A stretch of DNA of 64,000 bases. Source: an uncultured Acetatifactor sp. (GTDB taxonomy: Bacteria; Bacillota; Clostridia; Lachnospirales; Lachnospiraceae). The stretch spans positions 248,001 to 312,000 of the forward strand of contig CAKSAN010000001.1 in assembly GCA_934436435.1 (NCBI GenBank). The letters are read 5' to 3'. The notes below the pieces were generated by a model. It ran no database searches. It was not told where the DNA came from and saw only the letters and a program-made list of their open reading frames with translations. Within the stretch, counting starts at the first letter, position 1; each line of letters starts with the position of its first letter. The translations under genes were made by a program, and so were the position numbers. Of the stretch, positions 19,275-27,267 are shown piece by piece.

Positions 19275-20627
19275 CTATTCAGACGCCTCTTCTCCAAGCA
19301 AAGCATCCACAAGATCATATCCGCTTGATTTTACAATATTCACGGGCACTTGTAAAGCCCCCTCCACATCTGCCAGGGTATAATCGTCCAGAAACAGATC
19401 CGCTCCGCTCCGAAGCACATTCCGGGGAAGATACAGTGCCTCACCCAAGTTCTTATCCTTTAACTGCTTTACGATATCCTGTCCGGTCAGGAGTCCGGAT
19501 ACCGTGATCATCTCCCCAAAAAATTCATTGATGATCTCATAAACATGTATCTGCAGACCGGGGTATTCCGCCATCAGTTCTTCCGACATCTTCTTTAAAT
19601 AAGAAAACGCAAGTCTTCCCGTAGCCAATGAGATCTCTCTCGTGCCTTCCCAGGATAGCTTTTTCCCCGCTGCCTTCTCTTCCCTGCGTCTCGCAAGTCC
19701 GTCATGAAATTCGTCCAGCAGCAGACGGATCATTCCCACTCCGTTTTCCAATTGCAAATATCCGTCATAGCGCTCCTCTTCCGGTACTTCTCTGCCCGCC
19801 AGAATGTACCATTCATCACTGGCCTGAATAAAATGGGTACCGTATTTTTCCATACAGATCTTCTGGTATTTTTCGATCAGATCAATGACCTCACCTGCAT
19901 CCCGGGCATTAAAGGGCTCCAACGGATACAACCCCTCACGGTATTTGGATAAGCCTACCGGCACCACGGAGACACTTTCCACATTCGGCAGATACTCCAT
20001 CAGCTTCTGAATGCTGTATTCCAGTTCCTTGCCGTCGTTCACACCTTTGCAGAGTACGATCTGTCCATTCATCCGGATCCCGGCGGCATTTAAGGTGTCC
20101 ACCTTTTTCAGGGCCTCTCCCGCAAAGCGGTTGTTCAGCATCTTGCAGCGCAGCTCAGGATTCATGGTCTGGAACGAAATATTGATGGGGGATAAATGGT
20201 ACCTGCAGATCCGGTCAATATCGTGGTCCGACATATTGGTCAATGTCACATAATTGCCCTGCAGAAAGGACAGGCGGGAATCATCATCCTTAAAATACAG
20301 CGTATTGCGCATGCCCTTCGGCATCTGGTCAATAAAGCAGAAAATGCATTTATTATGACAATGCCGATATTCGTCCATCAGACCGTTTTCAAATTCGATT
20401 CCGAGATCCTCATCGAACTCCTTGTCGATCTCCAGAAGCCACTGTTCTCCGTCCGGCTTCTCCACCAGCATCTCAATATAAGTATCCTGGACCAGAAACT
20501 GATAATCAAAAATATCCTCTATCTCCGTGTTATCTATCGCCAATACTTTATCTCCGGGAGTAATCTCAAGTTCTTCCGCTATGCTGCCCGGTTTTACAGT
20601 TTTTACAATATGTTCTTTTTTCTTCAT
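19275..20627 (-). CDS. PDZ / radical SAM / DUF512 protein
   Basis: A 450-residue protein with an N-terminal PDZ-like domain (about 5-65, PGSIAEELEITPGDKVLAI), a radical-SAM-type cysteine cluster CHNKCIFC (Cys90, 94, 97) and a C-terminal DUF512 region. It is widely conserved in Firmicutes next to der, as here. The substrate is not established; the cluster suggests an S-adenosylmethionine radical reaction. First gene of the der-plsY-gpsA unit, with its own promoter. Confidence 0.88.
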   Translation of the reverse strand: MKKKEHIVKTVKPGSIAEELEITPGDKVLAIDNTEIEDIFDYQFLVQDTYIEMLVEKPDGEQWLLEIDKEFDEDLGIEFENGLMDEYRHCHNKCIFCFIDQMPKGMRNTLYFKDDDSRLSFLQGNYVTLTNMSDHDIDRICRYHLSPINISFQTMNPELRCKMLNNRFAGEALKKVDTLNAAGIRMNGQIVLCKGVNDGKELEYSIQKLMEYLPNVESVSVVPVGLSKYREGLYPLEPFNARDAGEVIDLIEKYQKICMEKYGTHFIQASDEWYILAGREVPEEERYDGYLQLENGVGMIRLLLDEFHDGLARRREEKAAGKKLSWEGTREISLATGRLAFSYLKKMSEELMAEYPGLQIHVYEIINEFFGEMITVSGLLTGQDIVKQLKDKNLGEALYLPRNVLRSGADLFLDDYTLADVEGALQVPVNIVKSSGYDLVDALLGEEASE

Positions 20628-20659
20628 TCTGACTCACCGTAACCTTCATTCTTCTATTC

Positions 20660-20688
20660 ATTGTACAAGAAATTCCTTGACGTGTCAC
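20660..20688 (-). promoter_or_regulatory. Promoter for DUF512-der-plsY-gpsA
   Basis: GTGACA (20683-20688), a 17-base spacer and TACAAT (20660-20665) on the minus strand, 33 bases before the DUF512 start. Confidence 0.6.
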
Positions 20689-20717
20689 TAGCATAATGTT
20701 ATAAATTAATTGTCGCT

Positions 20718-20748
20718 TTGACATATTTCTACAAGATTACATTAATAA
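20718..20748 (+). promoter_or_regulatory. Possible promoter for prs
   Basis: A perfect TTGACA (20718-20723) is followed at 17-19 bases by an AT-rich ATTAATAAT (20741-20749) serving as an imperfect -10. AGGAGGG and the prs start follow 14-30 bases later. Confidence 0.45.
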
Positions 20749-20774
20749 TTACAATCTCGTCCAGGAGGGACATC

Positions 20775-21974
20775 ATGCCTAATTTACACGAACTGGAAAA
20801 TGCCATGCCCGTGGCTCCTTTGAAGATTATTGCTCTGCCTTCCGCAGAAAAAATGGGACGCCGCATCAATGATTATATGGTAGAATTCCGTAAGAGTATC
20901 CATAATGACAAAGTGAAAAGCGATCCTGCCTTTCACGGCTATATCGAGAGCAACTATCTCGTAGATGTGGATGTACCCCGTTTCGGAAGCGGTGAAGCCA
21001 AAGCACAGATTGGCGAAACCATCCGCGGTAAAGATCTGTTTATCCTCACCGATGTATGTAATCATAGTATTACTTACAATATGAACGGCTATACCAATCA
21101 CATGTCTCCCGATGACCACTATCAGGATCTGAAGCGTGTCATCGCCGCCTGTAACGGCAAGGCCAGACGTATCAACGTCATCATGCCCTTCCTCTATGAA
21201 GGCAGACAGCATCGCCGCAGTGGCAGAGAATCTCTGGACTGTGCCTATGCACTGGAAGAGTTACGGGATATGGGTATCGACAACTTTATCACCTTTGACG
21301 CTCACGATCCCCGGGTACAGAACTCCACCCCGCTGAACGGCTTTGATAACTTTACCACGCCATACCAGTTTATTAAGTCTTTGCTGAATTCCGAGGATGA
21401 TATGGTGGTGGATAAAGATCATCTGCTGGTCATCAGCCCGGATGAGGGTGCTCTGGATCGTGCCATTTACTTTGCAAGTGTACTGGGTGTCGATACCGGC
21501 ATGTTCTATAAGAGACGTGATTACTCCACCATCGTCAACGGCAAGAACCCCATTGTTGCACATGAATTCTTAGGTGATAACATCGAGGGCAAGGATATCA
21601 TCATCATTGATGACATGATCTCCTCCGGCGGAAGCATGTTGGATACTGCCAAGCAGTTAAAAGCCATGAAAGCCAGACGTGTCTATATCTGCTGTACCTT
21701 CGGCCTGTTCACCGATGGGCTTAAGAATTTCGATGCCGCATACGAACATGGTGATTTCGATAAAGTCATTACCACAAACCTTACCTATCTGCCTCCCGAG
21801 ATCTACAACAGACCTTATTTTGTGGAAGCCGATATGAGCAAGTTCATTGCTTCCCTGATCGACTTTATGAACCATGACGCTTCCCTGTCCAATGTCATGG
21901 CGACCACCGAGAAGATCCACAGTATCGTAGAAGCATATAACAACCGCAAGGATATGAATGAATTTCATTTCTAA
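20775..21974 (+). CDS. prs: Ribose-phosphate pyrophosphokinase (PRPP synthase)
   Basis: A 399-residue enzyme making PRPP from ribose-5-phosphate and ATP for nucleotide, His and Trp synthesis; TrpD at 59.4 kb consumes it. The PRPP-binding loop IIIIDDMISSGGSM (about 275) and the catalytic flexible-loop region (GRQHRRSGRESLD, about 140) are clear. At 399 residues it is about 80 longer than the usual 310-320 form, with extra N- and C-terminal sequence; such long versions occur in Clostridia. The ATG at 20775 has AGGAGGG six bases upstream. Confidence 0.9.
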   Translation: MPNLHELENAMPVAPLKIIALPSAEKMGRRINDYMVEFRKSIHNDKVKSDPAFHGYIESNYLVDVDVPRFGSGEAKAQIGETIRGKDLFILTDVCNHSITYNMNGYTNHMSPDDHYQDLKRVIAACNGKARRINVIMPFLYEGRQHRRSGRESLDCAYALEELRDMGIDNFITFDAHDPRVQNSTPLNGFDNFTTPYQFIKSLLNSEDDMVVDKDHLLVISPDEGALDRAIYFASVLGVDTGMFYKRRDYSTIVNGKNPIVAHEFLGDNIEGKDIIIIDDMISSGGSMLDTAKQLKAMKARRVYICCTFGLFTDGLKNFDAAYEHGDFDKVITTNLTYLPPEIYNRPYFVEADMSKFIASLIDFMNHDASLSNVMATTEKIHSIVEAYNNRKDMNEFHF

Positions 21975-22007
21975 CTTCCGGTATACATGCATTAAGATGT
22001 ATAACAA

Positions 22008-22036
22008 AACGCAGAAGCCTTCCTGGTTTCTGCGTT
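22008..22036. terminator. Bidirectional terminator between prs and the sensor kinase gene
   Basis: A near-perfect 12-bp stem AACGCAGAAGCC / GGTTTCTGCGTT with a 5-base loop, flanked by A-rich and T-rich ends. It lies between two convergent genes and can serve both. Confidence 0.8.
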
Positions 22037-22057
22037 TTCTATTTTATACCTTTTCCC

Positions 22058-24739
22058 TTAAACTTCTTCAGCGGCGGCCACCGGCGCCGGTTCCGGGGCT
22101 GTCTCTTCCGGCTCCTTATATTCCGGAAAATCCAGAATGATCTTAAACAGATCTCCATCCAGCTGGATCTGAAACTCTCCGTGCTGTGCCTTAGTAAGAT
22201 TCTTCGCTATATACAGCCCCAGACCGCTTCCCTCTGTGGTGCGGGAAGCATCCCCACGGATAAATCTTTCCGACAGTTCTTCCCCTTTCAGATTCATGGG
22301 CCGGTCTGAGATATTTTTCAAAGAAGCAATAACTCTTCCGTCTTCCGCTTTCATCTCCAGATAGACCCGGGTTCCCTCCAGGGCATACTTGCAGATATTC
22401 TGGAAAAGATTTTCGATGATCCTCCACATTCTGCGGCTGTCTGCATAGATCATGCCCACCACATCATTTCCGTCAAAGATCACCTGTAACTTTTTCTCTT
22501 CCATTCTGTCCAGGAACTCTCCCACCGCCTGATTCAACAGTTCCGTCAGGTTCAGTTTCTCCAGATTCAGAACAATGTTGCCGGAAGAAATCTTCGAAGC
22601 TTCCACCAGATCATCCGTAAGCTGCTTCAGTCTCTGGGATTTGCTGTCCAGTACGGCTATATAGCTCTTAGCCGGTTCCTCTGTAATCTTCAGGCGTTTC
22701 AACAGATCCACATAGTTGATGATGGAAGTCAGTGGTGTCTTAATATCATGGGAGACGTTGGTGATCAGATCCGATTTCATCTGTTCGTCCTTCATGCTGG
22801 TGCTTACCGCCTTGCGAATACCTTCTCCGATATTATTGACCGCATCCGCCATCTCCCGGTTATCTCCATGGAGAGCTTCCACATCCAGCTTATAATCCAC
22901 TTCACCGTCACGGATCCTGCGGATTCCTTCCACGATGTCGATCTGTTCCGCCTTTTGTTTGAAACGCAATACCCCCACGATACCGTCCAGTACTATCGCC
23001 CCCAATGCCGGAAGTATCCACCATGCGCCCCTTCCCCGTAACAGATAAGCGCCGAAGATCCCCGCCAGATTCACTAACAGAAAAAGATTATACGGGATCA
23101 ACGAACTGATGGCAGAATTCCTGTGAGATACCACAAAATGCACTGCCTTGCCGAAGCTTGCGACGATCCAGTGCAGGAAGCTGTCACTCCACATATTATG
23201 GGACTTGATCCTGCGGATCAGACTGTACCAGAAGACATTGAATCCCATACTGCCGCAAAATCCGAAAACAGCGAAGGTACCGTATGCCGTCAGTCTCGTG
23301 ATCTCACGTCCCTGTATTTCGGAATGGCTCAGGTATACCTTATTGGCCACATTCATCAGATAGTCGTAACCGATCCTGCCACTGTAGACAAACACCACAA
23401 AAAGCAGAACCATAAATTCTATCCAGATATGATCGATGCCGTTCAGATACAGAACCGGTTCATCCTCCCCATCGTATGCCACTCCCGCCGTTACGGTCAG
23501 ATAAATGCCCACAAGCAGCCACAGCACCGACAGAAGGATTCCTCCGCCAATCAGGTACCAGATATTCGGAACGATCCTCTGGAACACCACATTGGCATTG
23601 TAAAAGGCATCCCCCACCACCGGATAATCGGTATCCACAGCAATCCAGATATGTGTCATATCCGGATGTGCGTAATCATAGTCTTTCAGATACTGATAGA
23701 TCTGTCCCTCTGTGGTTCCCGTGTTGCCGGTAAATTCCAGGCTGTCCGGATAATAGATGAGATACCGCCTGTATTCCGAGAAATAATCCGTAATATCATT
23801 ATCGGAACTGTTTTCGATCTCAGATACATTCGTATACGTTTTCGTAATGCCGTCCTTTGTCATCATCCGGACCGCATATTTCAGATTGCCGGCATCCTCT
23901 TTATACAGATCATTACAATTCTGATACTGCTCGTAGTTTGCCGACAATGTATTGATGGCCAGCGCCAGATTATTTTGCAGCGCCATATATTCCACCCAGT
24001 TGTTGGCACAGGTCGTCAGTTGTTTTTCCCCGTTTACGGTCGTATATCTGCATACGATCATAGGCAGATATACCGTCAGGGTTCCGTCATCTTCTCTGGA
24101 CACCCGGATGTCCGAAACACTTTCTTTGACAATGTAGGTAAATGCCAGATCCTCCAACCGTTCTGTTCTCTGGCTCTCCGGTATGGCCTCAATTGCCTGC
24201 ACTACCGCTTCCTTTTGTTCCTCCGTCTGATCCATCCCCGGAGCAAACATAAGTTGTCCGTCTGCATCCACGCGGAAATTGGACTCCTGATCCACCGCAT
24301 CAAAATAGTTTACAAAATCCGACATACTCATAATACGGTCGGTATACTCCACACCGTATTTTCCCCACTTGATCAGATCTTCCAGTTCATAGACGGCAGT
24401 CACCGGACAATCCTCGCTGCCCGCTTTGCCGGAAACAAATTCCGTAATATCAATATGTTTATAGGGATCAAAGACACCGTTGGTCTCCATCTGCCCCTTA
24501 ATCACCATAAGTTGAATGATGTCGGATACCGAACTTTGAAACAGATCATGGAAGATTACAGAATCCTCAAATTCGGTCTCAGCATCCAACGGTGACAATT
24601 CGTATACTTTTGTTCCGTCCGCCGTATCCACTGCAAGATAAGAATTAAACAAAACCGCCGCTATTGCGACCAGCAAAAGTAAGGCTGCTGTCTGCTGTAC
24701 CAGCCCCAACACCAGCCGTTTCAATGTGGGTCTTCTCAT
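22058..24739 (-). CDS. Membrane sensor histidine kinase with large extracytoplasmic domain
   Basis: An 893-residue kinase. One helix near the N-terminus is followed by a ~350-residue extracytoplasmic domain without a recognised fold, then about five helices (roughly 390-590). After them come a DHp domain with the phospho-accepting His664 (SHDIKTPLTS), an N box (ENLFQNICKYA) and a G box GSGLGLYIAKN. The C-terminus ends in a Pro/Ala/Glu-rich tail. It overlaps the response regulator gene by 4 bases (ATGA), a standard two-component pair. The signal is unknown. The sensor's size and multi-helix core differ from common VanS/PhoR-type kinases. Confidence 0.88.
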   Translation of the reverse strand: MRRPTLKRLVLGLVQQTAALLLLVAIAAVLFNSYLAVDTADGTKVYELSPLDAETEFEDSVIFHDLFQSSVSDIIQLMVIKGQMETNGVFDPYKHIDITEFVSGKAGSEDCPVTAVYELEDLIKWGKYGVEYTDRIMSMSDFVNYFDAVDQESNFRVDADGQLMFAPGMDQTEEQKEAVVQAIEAIPESQRTERLEDLAFTYIVKESVSDIRVSREDDGTLTVYLPMIVCRYTTVNGEKQLTTCANNWVEYMALQNNLALAINTLSANYEQYQNCNDLYKEDAGNLKYAVRMMTKDGITKTYTNVSEIENSSDNDITDYFSEYRRYLIYYPDSLEFTGNTGTTEGQIYQYLKDYDYAHPDMTHIWIAVDTDYPVVGDAFYNANVVFQRIVPNIWYLIGGGILLSVLWLLVGIYLTVTAGVAYDGEDEPVLYLNGIDHIWIEFMVLLFVVFVYSGRIGYDYLMNVANKVYLSHSEIQGREITRLTAYGTFAVFGFCGSMGFNVFWYSLIRRIKSHNMWSDSFLHWIVASFGKAVHFVVSHRNSAISSLIPYNLFLLVNLAGIFGAYLLRGRGAWWILPALGAIVLDGIVGVLRFKQKAEQIDIVEGIRRIRDGEVDYKLDVEALHGDNREMADAVNNIGEGIRKAVSTSMKDEQMKSDLITNVSHDIKTPLTSIINYVDLLKRLKITEEPAKSYIAVLDSKSQRLKQLTDDLVEASKISSGNIVLNLEKLNLTELLNQAVGEFLDRMEEKKLQVIFDGNDVVGMIYADSRRMWRIIENLFQNICKYALEGTRVYLEMKAEDGRVIASLKNISDRPMNLKGEELSERFIRGDASRTTEGSGLGLYIAKNLTKAQHGEFQIQLDGDLFKIILDFPEYKEPEETAPEPAPVAAAEEV

Positions 24740-25434
24740 GCCTGCTCCTTGTCGATCTTATAGCCTACGCCCCATACCACCTTCAAATATCGGGGTTCCT
24801 TGGGATTGATCTCTATTTTTTCGCGGATATGCCGGATGTGTACCGCCACGGTATTGTCCGCTCCTATGGCATCCTCGTTCCAGATACTTTCATAGATCTG
24901 GTTAATGGAAAATACCCGTCCCTGGTTCTTCATCAGAAGCAACAGGATATTGTACTCAATCGGTGTCATTTTCACCGGCTCGTCATCCACTGTCACCTGT
25001 TTGGTATCATCGTTCAGTATCAGTCCGCCCACCTGATAGATCGCCTTATTCTCTCCGGTAAGACTCCCCAGGGAAGTATATCTGCGCAGGTTAGACTTCA
25101 CTCTCGCCACCAGTTCCAGGGGATTAAAGGGCTTGCAGATATAGTCATCCGCCCCGATATTCAATCCCAGGATCTTGTCGGTATCTTCCGACTTGGCCGA
25201 CAGTATAATGATGGGAATACTGCTGTATTCCCGGATCTTCAGGGTGGCACGGATACCATCCAGCTTCGGCATCATAATATCCATGATCAGCAGGTGAATG
25301 TCCTCTTTATCCAGAATCTGGATCGCCTGTTCCCCGTCATAAGCCTTATATATTTTATAGCCATCCTGACTTAAATAGATCTCAATGGCATCTACGATCT
25401 CTCTGTCATCATCACATACTAAAATATTTGCCAT
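24736..25434 (-). CDS. OmpR/PhoB-family response regulator
   Basis: A 232-residue regulator. The receiver domain (1-120) has the acidic pocket (CDDD, residues 7-10), the phospho-acceptor Asp52 (MDIMMPKLDG) and Lys101 (KPFNP). The C-terminal winged helix (about 130-230) has the usual RVFSINQIYESIW and VHIRHIREKIE segments. It is first of the pair with the downstream kinase. A direct repeat 90-110 bases upstream is a candidate autoregulatory site. Confidence 0.93.
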   Translation of the reverse strand: MANILVCDDDREIVDAIEIYLSQDGYKIYKAYDGEQAIQILDKEDIHLLIMDIMMPKLDGIRATLKIREYSSIPIIILSAKSEDTDKILGLNIGADDYICKPFNPLELVARVKSNLRRYTSLGSLTGENKAIYQVGGLILNDDTKQVTVDDEPVKMTPIEYNILLLLMKNQGRVFSINQIYESIWNEDAIGADNTVAVHIRHIREKIEINPKEPRYLKVVWGVGYKIDKEQA

Positions 25435-25527
25435 ACTTCCCTCGTTTCTGCGTTATCACGCTGTTCCCCCATCGTTTTGGTTTCGTTATTTCTATTTAAC
25501 CACATTATTTTTAAATATTTTCATGTT

Positions 25528-25546
25528 TTTTCTTAAGTTTTCTTAA
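25528..25546. promoter_or_regulatory. Direct repeat upstream of the response regulator gene
   Basis: TTTTCTTAA occurs at 25528-25536 and again at 25538-25546, a 10-bp period. OmpR-family regulators bind such tandem repeats as dimers, so autoregulation is plausible. No clear -35/-10 pair was identified. Confidence 0.4.
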
Positions 25547-25560
25547 TTCCCGTCAGGCAC

Positions 25561-26412
25561 TCAGGACTGCTTCAACATTAAAAATGCTGCAAGATTTCCC
25601 CGTTGGCCGTGACTTGCCCGGTGGGAAAACAGATACTCCGGATTGTGGCAGGTACAGACATTTGTCACCGACAGATGCTCCGGCAGGATCCCCGCCTTTA
25701 ACAAGATGCTTTGATTGGCTTTCCACAGATCCAGCTGATATTTTCCCTCTGCCTTTCCCGGTTGCAGAACATCCTCTGGGAAACCCTTCCTGAATTGTTC
25801 CGCTACCTCTTCACTGACTTCATAACAGTCCACACAGATGGAGGGACCGATGGCCGCCACCAGATCCTCCGGGCGGCTGTGGAAACGCTCCTGCATAAAT
25901 TGTACCATGCAGGCCCCCATCCGTGCTACCGTTCCCCGCCAGCCGGAATGCGCCAGCCCAATGGCTCTGTGCACCGGATCCACAAAATACAGGGGTACAC
26001 AGTCCGCAAAAAAGGTCACCAGCGCTATCCCCGGTATGTCCGTAGCCAGTCCGTCAATATCATCGTAGGTCGAAGGCCGGGTGACTCCGTTACCGAGATC
26101 CACCTCCATCACCTGATGAATGTTCGTGGTATGGGTCTGTTTCGACGCCACCATATGCTCTGGGTCCACTCCCAGTACTTCACCGATCCGTCTGTAATTT
26201 TCCCTGACGCATTCCGGATCATCTCCTCTGGAAAAGCTTAAATTCATGGTAGAATAAATACCGCTGCTGACACCTCCGGTCCTTGTAGTAAACAGATGCT
26301 CTACCACACCGGTCTCTTCCAGCTTCGGAAATACCAGATACCCCAGTTCTCCTTTCTGTCTCTGCTGTATGCTGTCTGTGTCCCTGTTTCCAACTCTGAT
26401 CAATGGATACAT
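25561..26412 (-). CDS. pgeF: Peptidoglycan editing factor PgeF (YfiH/DUF152)
   Basis: A 283-residue cupin-unrelated laccase-domain protein. The metal/catalytic His-Cys-His set is visible in KQTHTTNIH, FFADCVPLY and AHSGWRGT. The family hydrolyses misincorporated L-Ser from UDP-MurNAc precursors, and purine nucleoside phosphorylase activity has also been described. It is last in the rbgA-rnhB-ylqGH-yraN run, four bases after yraN. Confidence 0.9.
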   Translation of the reverse strand: MYPLIRVGNRDTDSIQQRQKGELGYLVFPKLEETGVVEHLFTTRTGGVSSGIYSTMNLSFSRGDDPECVRENYRRIGEVLGVDPEHMVASKQTHTTNIHQVMEVDLGNGVTRPSTYDDIDGLATDIPGIALVTFFADCVPLYFVDPVHRAIGLAHSGWRGTVARMGACMVQFMQERFHSRPEDLVAAIGPSICVDCYEVSEEVAEQFRKGFPEDVLQPGKAEGKYQLDLWKANQSILLKAGILPEHLSVTNVCTCHNPEYLFSHRASHGQRGNLAAFLMLKQS

Positions 26413-26415
26413 TTT

Positions 26416-26784
26416 CTAACTCCTTGCACCGTAATGATGCGGAAAAGCATTGGGGATCCAGTCAATTCTCTCTCCCTGGATCGCCACCACATCATAACGT
26501 ACCCAGGTATCCTCCCCATAGTGATGCAGATAACGGTAGTAATCCGCCACTCTGCAGATCGTTCTCTGCTTTGCCGCCGTCACAGCTTCCGCTGCATTTC
26601 CCTTTTCGTCTCCGGAACGGTACTTCACTTCCACAAACACAAGATATTTCCCATCTCTGCCGATAATGTCGATTTCTCCGTTCCTGCCTCTGCGAAAATT
26701 CCTTTCCAGGATCCGCATTCCCCGTTTTTCCAGATAGTCCGCTGCCATCTGTTCATACGCATTCCCCGTCTGTCTGGTATTCAA
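26416..26784 (-). CDS. YraN family (UPF0102) nuclease-like protein
   Basis: A 122-residue protein with the restriction-endonuclease-like core of UPF0102: RNFRRGRNGEIDIIGRD and LVFVEVKYR carry the Asp and Glu-x-Lys residues. Its biological role is unclear. It starts with TTG at 26784, overlapping the upstream stop (TTGA), which the homology supports. Confidence 0.88.
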   Translation of the reverse strand: MNTRQTGNAYEQMAADYLEKRGMRILERNFRRGRNGEIDIIGRDGKYLVFVEVKYRSGDEKGNAAEAVTAAKQRTICRVADYYRYLHHYGEDTWVRYDVVAIQGERIDWIPNAFPHHYGARS

Positions 26785-27089
26785 CCCTTACGTTTTCCCC
26801 CGTTTGCCACGCTTTCTTTTACCATACGATGATCCACGGCATCCACAAATACCAGGATCTCCGCCACTACCTCATACAATTCCGGCGGAATCATCTCCCC
26901 GATATCCAATCGGGACAGTGTGTCTGCCAGCTTGTCATCCCGATGGATCGGTACGCTGCTCTCCTGAGCTTTTTCTATAATTCTATCCGCCAAGATTCCC
27001 TTACCGCTGGCTACGACTCTGGGAGCCTCATCCGACGGATCATATTCCAACGCTATGGCCTGTTTTACTTTCTTTTTTTCGTCATCCAT
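26781..27089 (-). CDS. FlhB-like cytoplasmic domain protein (YlqH type)
   Basis: A 102-residue protein matching only the C-terminal cytoplasmic domain of the flagellar/type III export switch FlhB (AIALEYDPSDEAPRVVASGKG, VPIHRDDKLADTLSRLDIGEMIPPELYEVVAEIL). It has no membrane part and lacks the NPTH autocleavage site. B. subtilis ylqH has the same form and the same ylqG-ylqH-after-rnhB position. No other flagellar gene is present here. GAGGA precedes the ATG. A ~140-bp hairpin block separates it from the fliK-like gene. Confidence 0.88.
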   Translation of the reverse strand: MDDEKKKVKQAIALEYDPSDEAPRVVASGKGILADRIIEKAQESSVPIHRDDKLADTLSRLDIGEMIPPELYEVVAEILVFVDAVDHRMVKESVANGGKRKG

Positions 27090-27123
27090 TCTGTTGTTTC
27101 CTCGTTGACTTTACGGAACATAC

Positions 27124-27261
27124 ACGATTTCTCCGTGCTGCGCACTCTCGAAATCGTAACAAACATTCGTATTCCGGACTTTCGTCCTACATACTCATGT
27201 TTGTTTGCTCCTCTCATAGAAAACGTCCGTTGCCTGCAAGCAGTCACGTCTGTTTTCTATG
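27124..27261 (-). ncRNA. Candidate structured RNA: three consecutive hairpins
   Basis: On the minus strand three hairpins follow one another with almost no linker. First, 27261-27215: 10-bp CATAGAAAAC/GTTTTCTATG closing an inner CTG-CAG stem. Second, 27205-27158: fully symmetric, with 9-bp AACAAACAT/ATGTTTGTT, a GA/GA loop, GTAT/ATAC, a GTA/GGA loop, GGAC/GTCC and a GAAA tetraloop. Third, 27157-27124: 8-bp ACGATTTC/GAAATCGT, a GAGA/GGA loop and GTGC/GCAC. It lies between the fliK-like and flhB-like genes, ends 34 bases before the flhB-like start, and codes for nothing convincing. It matches no RNA family I can name. Confidence 0.55.
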
Positions 27262-27267
27262 GATGAG

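Noticed and set aside
23123..24595. 490-codon plus-strand open frame
   Set aside because: It lies wholly antisense to the sensor kinase gene. The His/Arg/Ile-rich translation is typical of a shadow frame.
27065..27247. 60-codon minus-strand frame across the three-hairpin block
   Set aside because: No ribosome binding site; the base pairing explains the sequence better than a protein, and it runs into the flhB-like gene in another frame.
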